Assembly (NCBI GenBank): GCA_034411955.1
Contig: DAOUMF010000056.1
Span: 1 to 12,507 of the forward strand
DNA from: DAOUMF01 sp034411955
GTDB lineage: Bacteria; Chloroflexota; Dehalococcoidia; SM23-28-2; RBG-16-64-32
Reading direction: 5' to 3'
DNA: 12,507 nucleotides
Shown here: positions 1 to 6,495 of the stretch, in pieces
How the letters are laid out: each line of letters begins with the position of its first letter
Position numbering within the stretch: the stretch's first letter is position 1
Notes under the pieces: generated by a model
What the model saw: the letters and a program-made list of their open reading frames with translations, nothing else
What the model was told of the DNA's origin: nothing
The model's database searches: none
Position numbers and translations under genes: made by a program

Positions 1-1
1 C

Positions 2-1819
2 ACCTGGACGGCCCCTGGCGCCCTCAACACCAACGCCGGCAGCGACTCGGGCAACGACTGGCGGCCTCAGGTGACGACCGACGGCGCCGGCAACTGGGTG
101 GCGGTCTGGGACTCCCATGAGGCGGACGTGGGCGGCGGCATCGGCCCGGAATACGACATCCTGATCTCGCGCTCCCCCGACAACGGGACGCCCTGGACGT
201 ACCCCGCCGCCCTCAACACCAACGCCGGCAGCGACACGGGCGGCGACCACAGCCCTCAGGTGACGACCGACGGCGCCGGCAACTGGGTGGCGGTCTGGGA
301 GTCCGATGAGGCGAACGTGGGCGGCGGCATCGGGACGGACCCAGACATCCTGGTCTCGCGCTCCACGGACAACGGGGCGACCTGGACGCCCCCGGACGCC
401 CTCAACACCAACGCCAGCAGCGACGCGGGCTTTGACTACGACCCTCAGGTGACCACCGACGGCGCCGGCAACTGGGTGGCGGTCTGGGAGTCCGATGAGG
501 CGAACGTGGGCGGCGGCATCGGGGCGGACTTCGACATCCTGGTCTCGCGCTCCACGGACAACGGGGCCACCTGGACGGCCCCCAACGCCCTCAACGGCAA
601 CGCCGGCAGCGACTTGGGCAATGACTGGTCGCCTCAGGTGACCACCGAAGGCGCCGGCAACTGGGTGGCGGTCTGGATGTCCGGTGAGGCGGACGTGGGC
701 GGCGTCATCGGGACAGACGAGGACATCCTGGTCTCGCGCTCAACGGACAACGGGGCGACCTGGACGGCCCCCGCCGCCCTCAACACCAACGCCGGCAGCG
801 ACTCGGGCGACGACTGGTACCCTCAGGTGACCACCGACGGCACCGGCAACTGGGTGGCGGTCTGGGATTCCAATGAGGCGAACGTGGGCGGCGGCATCGG
901 GACGGACGCCGACGTCCTGGTCTCGCGCTCCACGGACAACGGGGCGAACTGGACGGCCCCCGACGCCCTCAACGGCAACGCCGGCAGCGACTCGGGCTTC
1001 GACCTGTGGCCTCAGGTGACCACCGGCGTCGGCAACTGGGTGGCGGTCTGGGCTTCCGATGAGGCGAACGTGGGCGGCGGCATCGGGACGGACCGGGACA
1101 TCCTGGTCTCGCGCTCCACGGACAACGGGGCGACCTGGACGGCGCCAGACGCCCTCAACGGCAACGCCGGCAGCGACTCGGGCATGGACGAACTCCCTCA
1201 GGTGACCACCGACCTCGCCGGCAACTGGCTGGCGGTCTGGCATTCCACTGAGGCGAACGTGGGCGGCGCCATCGGGGCGGACTACGACATCCTCTACAGC
1301 AGCACGGAGGATGACAGCGACGACGACGGAGTGCCCAACTTCACCGACAACTGCCCCTACGTGGCCAATGGCCCCAACGAGGCGGGTATCCCAGGCGTGG
1401 GCAACCAGACGAACACCGACGCCGACAACGAAGTCGCCGGCTTCCGCTTCGGCACCGGCTCGCCGCCGCCGATCCTAGCCGGCGACCCGCAGGGCGACGC
1501 CTGCGACCCCGATGACGACAACGACGGCTTCGACGACGACCACGAGCAATTCATCTTCCAAGTCAGCGCCGGCTCTGCCCAGGAGCGCACCCCCTGCCGC
1601 ACGGACACCGTTGACGACCCCTGGCCCCCCGACCTACCCTCTCCCGGCCTGCCCGACCGCGTGGTGGATGTCCAGGACATCAACGCGATCGTGGGCGCCG
1701 GGCTGTTTTCCTCGTCGGTCGGCAAGGAGCGGTTTGACCTAACAGGGGACGGTGTCATCGATGTGCAGGACCTGAACTTGGTGGTGCTGTTCCTGTTCTG
1801 GTCCTGCCAGCCGCCGTAG
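2..1819 (+). CDS. Secreted Asp-box repeat protein with TSP3-like and dockerin-like C-terminus (5' partial)
   Basis: The frame is open from the left edge, so the start and any signal peptide lie outside the window. The first GTG in view (71) is inside a repeat and is not a start. Seven units of 62-63 residues follow. Six contain a textbook Asp-box, S-x-D-x-G-x-x-W (SRSTDNGATW), as in BNR/sialidase-like beta-propellers. From about 1309 comes an acidic Asp-rich stretch with DNCP, NTDAD and GDACDPDDDNDGFDDD, typical of thrombospondin type 3 calcium-binding repeats. The last ~55 residues contain DLTGDGVIDVQDLNLVV, which fits a dockerin-type Ca-binding loop plus helix. The preceding half (DRVVDVQDINAIV) keeps the helix but has lost the DxNxDG loop. 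The protein is probably exported and surface-attached or carbohydrate-interacting. That role is inferred; enzymatic sialidase activity is not supported, since no catalytic residues are visible. No convincing terminator follows the stop. Confidence 0.85.
   Translation, partial: TWTAPGALNTNAGSDSGNDWRPQVTTDGAGNWVAVWDSHEADVGGGIGPEYDILISRSPDNGTPWTYPAALNTNAGSDTGGDHSPQVTTDGAGNWVAVWESDEANVGGGIGTDPDILVSRSTDNGATWTPPDALNTNASSDAGFDYDPQVTTDGAGNWVAVWESDEANVGGGIGADFDILVSRSTDNGATWTAPNALNGNAGSDLGNDWSPQVTTEGAGNWVAVWMSGEADVGGVIGTDEDILVSRSTDNGATWTAPAALNTNAGSDSGDDWYPQVTTDGTGNWVAVWDSNEANVGGGIGTDADVLVSRSTDNGANWTAPDALNGNAGSDSGFDLWPQVTTGVGNWVAVWASDEANVGGGIGTDRDILVSRSTDNGATWTAPDALNGNAGSDSGMDELPQVTTDLAGNWLAVWHSTEANVGGAIGADYDILYSSTEDDSDDDGVPNFTDNCPYVANGPNEAGIPGVGNQTNTDADNEVAGFRFGTGSPPPILAGDPQGDACDPDDDNDGFDDDHEQFIFQVSAGSAQERTPCRTDTVDDPWPPDLPSPGLPDRVVDVQDINAIVGAGLFSSSVGKERFDLTGDGVIDVQDLNLVVLFLFWSCQPP
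65..1300 (+). repeat. Seven in-frame tandem 189-bp repeats (Asp-box units)
   Basis: The anchor CCTCAGGTGAC recurs at 65, 254, 443, 632, 821, 1010 and 1196. The spacing is 189 bases five times and 186 once; unit 6 has lost one codon (TTGVGNW for TTDGAGNW). The tail of an earlier unit is visible at bases 2-64. Units are very similar at the DNA level, which suggests recent duplication or homogenisation. Unit 7 runs out of the consensus after DILYSS and has lost its Asp-box, so it caps the array. Differences between units fall at a few fixed positions (see findings). Confidence 0.95.
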
Positions 1820-1877
1820 CCCCGTCGGCAGGCAGGGCGGGCTTTTCGCCGCTAAGAAAACCCTTGGCATTCTCCGG

Positions 1878-1899
1878 CCCGGCCCGAATCTCGGGCGGG
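1878..1899. repeat. Inverted repeat abutting the -35 box
   Basis: GCCCGA (1882-1887) and TCGGGC (1891-1896) form a perfect 6-bp stem around ATC. CCC (1878-1880) and GGG (1897-1899) extend it across one bulged G. No T-run follows, so it is a poor intrinsic terminator. It ends exactly one base before the TTGACA of the downstream promoter and could be a regulator site or a weak end to the upstream transcript. Confidence 0.5.
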
Positions 1900-1927
1900 T
1901 TGACAGGCGCAGGGACGGGTGTAGGAT
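1900..1927 (+). promoter_or_regulatory. Sigma70-type promoter for the 72-residue gene
   Basis: A perfect TTGACA (1900-1905), a 16-base spacer and TAGGAT (1922-1927, 5 of 6 matches to TATAAT). The predicted start near 1934 leaves a leader of about 50 bases before the ATG at 1986. That leader can form a small CTTTC/GGAAG hairpin (around 1956-1971) just before the ribosome binding site. Confidence 0.6.
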
Positions 1928-1985
1928 GGGTGCGGCCTTACGGCCCGGCTGACGTCTTTCAGCTCCGGAAGGGCGGTGAACTGCC

Positions 1986-2204
1986 ATGCCCCGGCAGGTC
2001 AAGAGACCTTCCCTACCCCAGGACCTCCTCGTCCTAGGCGACATCTACCTCACGCTCGCGTGGGTGGCGATCCAGCGGCTGCGGCACGGTCCCCTGTGGC
2101 CGTGGGACGTGCGGCCTAGCCGCCCGGCGCGGATACTGACCCTGCACCCGCCTCAGCGCGAAGGTCGCGAAGAGCGCGAGACCGTGACCTCCAAGCGCGG
2201 CTAG
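1986..2204 (+). CDS. Small protein of unknown function, 72 aa
   Basis: The gene is not recognised. Three features support it as real. A consensus-like promoter lies 60-90 bases upstream. GGCGGTGA (1972-1979) is one base from the ideal Shine-Dalgarno GGAGGTGA and sits six bases before the ATG. Most third codon positions are G or C, as in neighbouring genes. The product has a basic N-terminus and then a mainly hydrophobic stretch (about residues 10-30, DLLVLGDIYLTLAWVAIQRL) that contains two Asp. It could be one short membrane-associated or amphipathic helix. The Arg/Glu-rich C-terminus looks disordered. It converges on the oxidoreductase gene with 13 bases between the two stops. It may instead be chance coding in GC-rich DNA. 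Confidence 0.5.
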   Translation: MPRQVKRPSLPQDLLVLGDIYLTLAWVAIQRLRHGPLWPWDVRPSRPARILTLHPPQREGREERETVTSKRG

Positions 2205-2217
2205 GCCCCCGACTGAC

Positions 2218-3150
2218 CTACACCGGGGAGCGGAGGCGAGGCAGGATCTCCTCGGCGTAGCGCTCCACGTGGGGCATGAACTCCCCGAAGCCGAGGGTGA
2301 TGGGGACGAGGAGGAAATGGCGGGCGCCAGCCTCGGCGAAGTCGGCCAGGCGGCGGGCGCAGTCTTCGGCGCTGCCCATCACCACGTAGCGGTCGACGAT
2401 CTTCTCGAACGGCTGGTTGTAGCGGCGGGAGAGGTCGGCCACGGCGATTCGCTTCGCCTCCTCGTAGCTATCGGCCAGGCAGATGAACTGGTAGAGGCCA
2501 GGCTCGATGGCGTCAGGATCGCGTCCGGCCTCCTCAGCCGTCTGCCGCACCTGGGTGAGGCTCTCGCGGTAGCGATCGGGCGAGAAGAGGTAGGGGAGGT
2601 AGCCGTCGCCCAGGAGGCCAGCGCGTCGGACGGCGGCCTGGGAGCGTCCGGCGATCCAGAGGGGCGGGCCGCCGGACTGGAGGGGCTTGGGCTGGAGCGT
2701 CACGCCCTCGAGCTTGGTGAAGCGCCCGTCGAAGGTGACGTTGTCCTCGGTCCAGAGCTTCCGCAGGACCCGGATCGCCTCGTTGGCGCGGGCGCCGCGC
2801 TGGTTGACGGGGACCCCCACGGCCTGGAACTCCTTCGGGTACTCGCCGCCGACGCCTATGCCCAGGGTGAGGCGGCCGCCGGAGATGACGTCCACGGAGG
2901 TGATCTCCTTGGCGGCCAGGGCGGCCGGCCGCAGGGGGAGGAGGAGGACGGCTGTGCCCAGCCGGATACGGCTGGTGAGGGCGGCCGCAGCGGCCAGCGC
3001 GGTGAGGGCGTCGAAGGTGGGGAAGTAGAAGAAGATGTGCTCCGACGTCCAGGCGGAGTCGTAGCCCAACTCCTCGACGCGGGGGACCTCCCGCCACTGG
3101 TGGGGGTAAAGGTTGATGCCGAACTTCAGGTCGGCCGCGGCAACGCTCAT
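2218..3150 (-). CDS. LLM-class (luciferase-like) oxidoreductase, probably F420-dependent
   Basis: The 310-residue product is a luciferase-like monooxygenase family TIM barrel. Family hallmarks are KFGINLYPHQW at the N-terminus, SRIRLGTAV, the P..LA...TSVDVISGGRLTLGIGVGG segment, EYPKEFQAVGV, the RGARANEAIRVLRKLW helix and PPLWIAGRSQAAVRRAGLLGDGY. Length and motif order match F420-dependent members, which transfer hydride between coenzyme F420H2 and varied substrates. FMN use cannot be excluded, and the substrate is unknown. The ATG at 3150 is preferred. A GTG at 3162 is in frame, but an extended -10 box (TGTGATAAT, 3173 to 3165) predicts transcription from about 3158, downstream of that GTG. 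Starting at the ATG leaves a leader of only a few bases and no Shine-Dalgarno, so initiation is near-leaderless. No F420 biosynthesis gene lies in the window. Confidence 0.88.
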   Translation of the reverse strand: MSVAAADLKFGINLYPHQWREVPRVEELGYDSAWTSEHIFFYFPTFDALTALAAAAALTSRIRLGTAVLLLPLRPAALAAKEITSVDVISGGRLTLGIGVGGEYPKEFQAVGVPVNQRGARANEAIRVLRKLWTEDNVTFDGRFTKLEGVTLQPKPLQSGGPPLWIAGRSQAAVRRAGLLGDGYLPYLFSPDRYRESLTQVRQTAEEAGRDPDAIEPGLYQFICLADSYEEAKRIAVADLSRRYNQPFEKIVDRYVVMGSAEDCARRLADFAEAGARHFLLVPITLGFGEFMPHVERYAEEILPRLRSPV

Positions 3151-3164
3151 GATACCGGCCACAG

Positions 3165-3173
3165 ATTATCACA
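3165..3173 (-). promoter_or_regulatory. Extended -10 promoter of the LLM oxidoreductase
   Basis: Read on the minus strand, TGT followed by GATAAT gives an extended -10 (TGn plus 5 of 6 to TATAAT). No good -35 hexamer lies 16-18 bases upstream, which is normal for extended -10 promoters. It sets the start codon of the gene, as described there. Confidence 0.5.
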
Positions 3174-3174
3174 G

Positions 3175-3241
3175 GCAGGCGGACAAGGCATCGGGATATC
3201 GGCCCAGCCCCTCGCACGAAGGCCTGTCCGCCGGCAGGCGG
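3175..3241. repeat. Long imperfect inverted repeat in the divergent promoter region
   Basis: The left arm, GCAGGCGGACAAGGC (3175-3189), is nearly complementary to GCCTGTCCGCC (3222-3232) and the bases after it, across a loop of about 32 bases. The right arm also contains its own palindrome, CCGCC-GGCA-GGCGG (3228-3241). Nearly the same sequence occurs in the ogt promoter (12190-12203), so this belongs to a dispersed GC-rich palindrome family. Confidence 0.6.
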
Positions 3242-3274
3242 GCGCACCCTCCCCTTCATAGGTGCAGCCCGCTC

Positions 3275-3303
3275 TGGACAACTCGCTTGGCCGCGCGTAC
3301 CAT
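3275..3303 (+). promoter_or_regulatory. Sigma70-type promoter of the DUF4389-hydrolase cluster
   Basis: TGGACA (3275-3280, 5 of 6 to consensus), a 17-base spacer and TACCAT (3298-3303, 4 of 6). The predicted start near 3310 gives a leader of about 39 bases before the ATG at 3349. Confidence 0.5.
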
Positions 3304-3348
3304 CGCGGGTAGCGCACCGTGTCCGCCTACGGGAGAAGGAGGTCATCA

Positions 3349-3945
3349 ATGGCAACCGCGTACCCCGTGACGTTCGATGTATCCCGACCTGCGAAGTTCG
3401 AGCGCCCCCAACTCTTTCTCCGCATCCTCGTCGCGATTATCCTGTGGGTTCTGGCCAGTATAGCCGGCTGGGTCTTGTACCTGGGCTTCCCAGTCCTCGC
3501 CGCCATATTCATATCGCAGAAGGGCCCCGAGAAGTACCTCGAAGAGGACGGGCCGCGGATGACGGAGTGGCTGCGCTGGGTCGTGGCCATCTTCGCTTAT
3601 CTGCTCATCCTCACCGACCGCTTCCCCACGGAGAAACCGGAGGAGATCATCCGTTTTGAGGTGAGCACGAGCGGCAGCCCCACAGTGGGCTCCGCCCTGC
3701 TGCGCCTCATCTACAGCATCCCCAGCCTGTTAGTCCTGGGGCTTCTGGGGATTGTTTCAGGGGTCATCTTGCTCATCGCCGCCGTCATGGTGCTGATCCA
3801 GGAGAACTACCCCGACGGCCTGTACGACTTCCAGCGCGGCGTCCTCCGCTGGGAGGCGCGCCTGCTCGGCTACCACGCCTCGCTGGTCGACCAGTACCCG
3901 CCGTTCGCACTGGACACGGGACCCGAGCCCGCGCCCGCCGTCTAG
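3349..3945 (+). CDS. DUF4389 family membrane protein
   Basis: The 198-residue product fits the DUF4389 family. Its C-terminal half has the family signature YPDGLYDFQRGVLRW (154-168), then GYHASLVDQYPPF (174-186). Hydrophobic segments lie near residues 22-55 (probably one or two helices with a WVL..GFP turn), 75-89 and 118-150, so it is an integral membrane protein. The function of the family is not established. The start is set by AAGGAGG (3336-3342), six bases before the ATG. An in-frame GTG at 3319 is rejected because it lies upstream of this excellent Shine-Dalgarno. The gene is first in a probable rightward operon, with 22 bases to the hydrolase start. The acidic, Pro-rich tail (PEPAPAV) is probably cytosolic and disordered. 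Confidence 0.88.
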   Translation: MATAYPVTFDVSRPAKFERPQLFLRILVAIILWVLASIAGWVLYLGFPVLAAIFISQKGPEKYLEEDGPRMTEWLRWVVAIFAYLLILTDRFPTEKPEEIIRFEVSTSGSPTVGSALLRLIYSIPSLLVLGLLGIVSGVILLIAAVMVLIQENYPDGLYDFQRGVLRWEARLLGYHASLVDQYPPFALDTGPEPAPAV

Positions 3946-3967
3946 AGGAACGAAGGCGAGTCGCGCC

Positions 3968-4780
3968 ATGCCTATCGCCAAAGTCGGCGACATCAGCATC
4001 GAGTACCACGTGGAGGGGAACGGGCCGCCCCTGTTCATGATTATGGGCTTCGGCGGCCAGGCGAGCTCATGGGGCGAGCCATTCTTGGAGCGGCTGCGGC
4101 CGCACTTCCAGATCATCCGCTTCTCAAACCGCGGCACGGGACTCACCGATAAGCCGGGCGTCGAGCTCACGGTTCGACTGATGGCGGAGGACGCGGCCGG
4201 GCTGCTACAGGAGCTGGGCATCCAGCAGTCGCACGTGCTGGGCATATCGATGGGTGGGATGATCGCCCAGGAGCTGGTGCTGAACCACCCAGAGCGAGTG
4301 CAAGGGCTGGTGCTGGGATGCACGAACTGCGGCCCCGCGCACAGCGTTCCACCACGCCCGGAGACAGTGGCCAAGCTGGGGCAGGCGGCAGCGCTGCCGA
4401 TGGAAGAGCGCATCCGCCAGTTCTGGCTGGTGGCGGTGACGCCGGAGTTCGTGGAGACGAACGGGGAGTTCCTGGACCACATCATGGAGATGAGCATGGC
4501 GACGCCCTGGGCCACGTTCGCACGGCAGTTCGTTGCCATTCAGTCGTTCGACACCTACGAGCGCCTGCCTCAAGTCCAGGCGCCCACGCTCATTATCCAT
4601 GGAAACCGAGATGTTCTCGTGCCGGCGGACAACGCCGAGGTATTGCGGGAGCGCATAAGCGGCTCTCAGGTGCAGATCGTCCCTGACGTGGGCCACTGCT
4701 TCTTCTGGGAGAAGCCGGCGGAGTCAGCGCAGGCGATCGTGGAGTTCCTGTCCTCGGTGCCAGCGCCGGCGTTAGGATAG
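3968..4780 (+). CDS. Alpha/beta-fold hydrolase
   Basis: The 270-residue product has the full catalytic triad in the expected order. Ser94 is in the nucleophile elbow GIS94MGG, Asp215 in HGNRD215 and His243 in DVGH243. The oxyanion region is MGFGGQASSW (26-35), a variant of the usual HG-G motif. RFSNRGTGLTDKP (51-63) is the typical loop after strand 4 of haloperoxidase/esterase-like members, and residues about 125-195 form the cap. It is probably a soluble serine esterase, lactonase or C-C hydrolase of the MhpC/BioH/3-oxoadipate enol-lactonase type; the substrate cannot be read from sequence. There is no signal peptide. It sits 22 bases after the DUF4389 gene, so co-transcription is likely. 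A purine-rich GAACGAAGGCGAG precedes the ATG. Confidence 0.9.
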   Translation: MPIAKVGDISIEYHVEGNGPPLFMIMGFGGQASSWGEPFLERLRPHFQIIRFSNRGTGLTDKPGVELTVRLMAEDAAGLLQELGIQQSHVLGISMGGMIAQELVLNHPERVQGLVLGCTNCGPAHSVPPRPETVAKLGQAAALPMEERIRQFWLVAVTPEFVETNGEFLDHIMEMSMATPWATFARQFVAIQSFDTYERLPQVQAPTLIIHGNRDVLVPADNAEVLRERISGSQVQIVPDVGHCFFWEKPAESAQAIVEFLSSVPAPALG

Positions 4781-4864
4781 CCCTTGGCCCCAGATGGAGA
4801 GAGCTGGGCGGCGTCGTGGTTTTTGGGCTGAACGGGGCTCGCCAGAGCAGAAGGGAGGTGCCCG

Positions 4865-5464
4865 GTGAGGCTCGAACGATGGCCATGGGTGCTTCTGTTG
4901 CTCGCTGCGCCATCGCTGGCCGTCGCCTGCAGCGATGACGGGGCCGAACCACCTACGGGGGTAATTCCGAAGAAGGAATCGCCGGTGCCGACAGCAGCGA
5001 CAGCCGATGAGAAGCTCCTGGAATCGATGGCGCTGAGCGCGGAGGAAGTCGGCGAGGTCTTCCCGGGCGGCGGGGAATGGTCAGTGTATGGCGTTCCGCA
5101 GTGGCCGTCCGGTTGGGCTGCGGACTACACTGAGGTTACCACCGGGAACGCGGTCAGTACGGCGCTCTCGTTGTATGATACCGCGGAAGATGCCAGCAGT
5201 AGATTCGCGGAGCAGACGAGGTTGGATCTGGAAGTGGGCCCGGGGGTGGAGATAACGGAGTTTGACGCCGGAGACATCGGGGATGAAGCGGGTGGCCAGG
5301 TGAACAGGACGCCTGAGGTGTATACGTTTGTGCGGCTGCGGGTGGACCGAGTCTTTGCCGGGATCACGTTGATGCTGGGCCGGACCGACGATGACAGGCA
5401 GGAAGAGGCGCTGCAACTGGCGCGCATACTGGCAGAGAAGATAGAGGCTGGCCTTCAGGAGTGA
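4865..5464 (+). CDS. Lipoprotein of unknown function
   Basis: The 199-residue product begins with a short basic N-terminus (MRLER), a hydrophobic core (WVLLLLAAPSLAVA) and Cys22 followed by SDDG. This is a type II (lipoprotein) signal with AVAC at the cleavage site. After a linker of about 20 residues, the domain from about 48 to 199 is mixed alpha/beta and acidic. It shows no motif I recognise. It contains Y..AEDASSRFAEQ (about 101-114) and a final amphipathic helix (DRQEEALQLARILAEKIEAGL), reminiscent of small sensor-like extracytoplasmic domains. GTG 4865 is chosen because GGGAGGTG (4853-4860) lies four bases upstream. It is 84 bases after the hydrolase and 24 bases before the SDR, so it is probably in the same transcript as the SDR. 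Confidence 0.8.
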   Translation: MRLERWPWVLLLLAAPSLAVACSDDGAEPPTGVIPKKESPVPTAATADEKLLESMALSAEEVGEVFPGGGEWSVYGVPQWPSGWAADYTEVTTGNAVSTALSLYDTAEDASSRFAEQTRLDLEVGPGVEITEFDAGDIGDEAGGQVNRTPEVYTFVRLRVDRVFAGITLMLGRTDDDRQEEALQLARILAEKIEAGLQE

Positions 5465-5488
5465 GGCGTCGCAACGATAGGAGGAGAC

Positions 5489-6277
5489 ATGCGACTGAAG
5501 GACAAGGTAGCGCTGGTCACGGGGGCCGCGTCCGGCATCGGGCAGGCGACGGCGACGCTGTTCGGTCAGGAAGGGGCGAAGGTGATGTGCGCCGACCTGG
5601 ACGCGGCGGGCGCGGAGCGAGTGGCGAAGCAGATCGCGGACGGCGGCGGCGAGGCCGCTTCCACGCAGGCTGACGTATCGCAGGCTGCCGACGTGGAGCG
5701 GATGGTGCGGGAGACGGTCGCGCGCTGGGGACGGCTGGACGTGCTGGTGAACAACGCGGGCATCTACTTCATCCTGCCTTTGACCCAGGTGCCGGAGGAA
5801 GAGTGGGACCGACTGATAAACATCAATCTGAAGGGCGTGTATCTGGGCTGCAAGTACGCCATCCCCCAGATGGTCAGCCAGGGCAAGGGGGTGATCGTAA
5901 ACACAGCATCGATCGCCGGCCTGCGCGGCGCCGCCAACTGGACAACCTACTGCGCCTCCAAGGGCGGCGTCGTGCAGCTCACCAAGGCGCTGGCCATGGA
6001 GCTGGCGAGACTGAATGTGCGGGTGAACTGCGTCTGCCCCGGGATCATCGACACGGGGATGTTCGACCAGGCGGTGAACATGACGGGCGTGGACAAGACG
6101 GAGCTGGCGGCCACGATCGGCGAAGCACACCCCATGGGTCGCATCGGCCGGCCGGAGGAGGTGGCGGCGGCCATCCTCTTCTTGGCTTCGGAGGAGGCGT
6201 CCTTCATCACGGGCGTGCCCCTGTCCGTAGACGGGGGCCTCTGGGCGGGATCGGTGCCACAAGAGGGCCTAGTATAG
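5489..6277 (+). CDS. Classical SDR-family NAD(P)-dependent dehydrogenase
   Basis: The 262-residue product is a Rossmann-fold short-chain dehydrogenase/reductase of normal classical length. It has the cofactor motif TGAASGIG (11-18), Asp36 at the end of strand 2 (favouring NAD(H) over NADP(H)), DV (62-63), NNAG (88-91), Asn113 and the catalytic Ser141, Tyr154 and Lys158 (Y-C-A-S-K). PG follows at 184-185, and the C-terminal FITG...VDGG motif is typical of FabG-like enzymes. It oxidises or reduces an alcohol/ketone of unknown identity. TAGGAGGAG (5478-5486) sets the ATG. The gene starts 24 bases after the lipoprotein stop and is the last of the cluster. Co-location with an esterase-type hydrolase and a divergent LLM oxidoreductase suggests oxidative breakdown of a small organic compound, which is an inference only. 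Confidence 0.93.
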   Translation: MRLKDKVALVTGAASGIGQATATLFGQEGAKVMCADLDAAGAERVAKQIADGGGEAASTQADVSQAADVERMVRETVARWGRLDVLVNNAGIYFILPLTQVPEEEWDRLININLKGVYLGCKYAIPQMVSQGKGVIVNTASIAGLRGAANWTTYCASKGGVVQLTKALAMELARLNVRVNCVCPGIIDTGMFDQAVNMTGVDKTELAATIGEAHPMGRIGRPEEVAAAILFLASEEASFITGVPLSVDGGLWAGSVPQEGLV

Positions 6278-6358
6278 CGACGGCCACCACCGCGGGCGGC
6301 TAAGCGTCTTTCCTCTCAATCGTCGCGCTTAAGCCCACGGATAGTGGGGTAAATGGGG

Positions 6359-6387
6359 TTGACAATCCGCGCGCTATGTGTTACAAA
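6359..6387 (+). promoter_or_regulatory. Sigma70-type promoter of the short unit upstream of dnaE
   Basis: A perfect TTGACA (6359-6364), a 17-base spacer and TACAAA (6382-6387, 4 of 6 to TATAAT). The predicted start is near 6394, inside the operator-like palindrome. This is the best -35 in the 353-base gene-free stretch 6278-6630. Confidence 0.6.
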
Positions 6388-6404
6388 CTGACTGGTCGGT
6401 ATGT
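6383..6404. promoter_or_regulatory. TetR-type operator-like palindrome over the start site
   Basis: This is a 22-base imperfect palindrome with half-sites ACAAACTGAC and GTCGGTATGT around a TG centre. Eight of the eleven base pairs obey two-fold symmetry (16 of 22 bases). Alternating ACnGAC/GTCnGT half-sites resemble sites bound by TetR-family repressors. It begins within the -10 box and covers the predicted start, where a bound repressor would block RNA polymerase. No TetR gene lies in the window. Confidence 0.55.
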
Positions 6405-6442
6405 GTATCGACACGGAGGAGGTCATCTCCCCCTTCAACTAG
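6401..6442 (+). CDS. Possible 13-codon leader peptide
   Basis: ATG at 6401 followed by MCIDTEEVISPFN and TAG. It would start about seven bases after the predicted transcription start, so translation would be leaderless. It has no run of one regulatory amino acid, so classical attenuation is not evident. Existence is weakly supported, from its position inside the promoter-terminator unit only. Confidence 0.2.
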   Translation: MCIDTEEVISPFN

Positions 6443-6467
6443 ATATCCGCACCCCCACCCCTTTGGG

Positions 6468-6495
6468 CCGCCTGCCAAACTGGCAGGCAAGGCGG
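6468..6495 (+). repeat. GC-rich palindrome before the terminator
   Basis: GCCTGCCA (6470-6477) and TGGCAGGC (6481-6488) form a perfect 8-bp stem with loop AAC. CCG on the left and CGG (after AAGG) on the right can extend it. It shares the CCGCC/GGCAGG/GGCGG vocabulary with the palindromes at 3228-3241 and 12190-12224. Confidence 0.65.

Noticed and set aside
740..1243. Minus-strand open frame of 167 codons
   Set aside because: It lies antisense to the repeat array. Its Arg/Val-rich repeats only mirror the plus-strand period of 189 bases.
65..1300. Regular repeats resembling a CRISPR array
   Set aside because: The period is 189 bases, the whole unit is conserved rather than a short repeat with unique spacers, and the sequence is one open frame with Asp-box motifs.
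2269..3261. Plus-strand open frame of 330 codons
   Set aside because: It is antisense to the LLM oxidoreductase. Its translation is Gly/Glu/Ala-rich and matches no family.
5081..6262. Minus-strand open frame of 393 codons
   Set aside because: It is antisense to the lipoprotein and SDR genes, both of which have clear family or signal features and Shine-Dalgarno sites. Its translation is low-complexity Arg/His/Leu with no motif.
6301..6331. TAAGCG...CGCTTA inverted repeat after the SDR gene, as a terminator
   Set aside because: Only six pairs with a 19-base loop and no T-run. It is too weak to call, so the strong terminator at 6492-6532 is kept instead.
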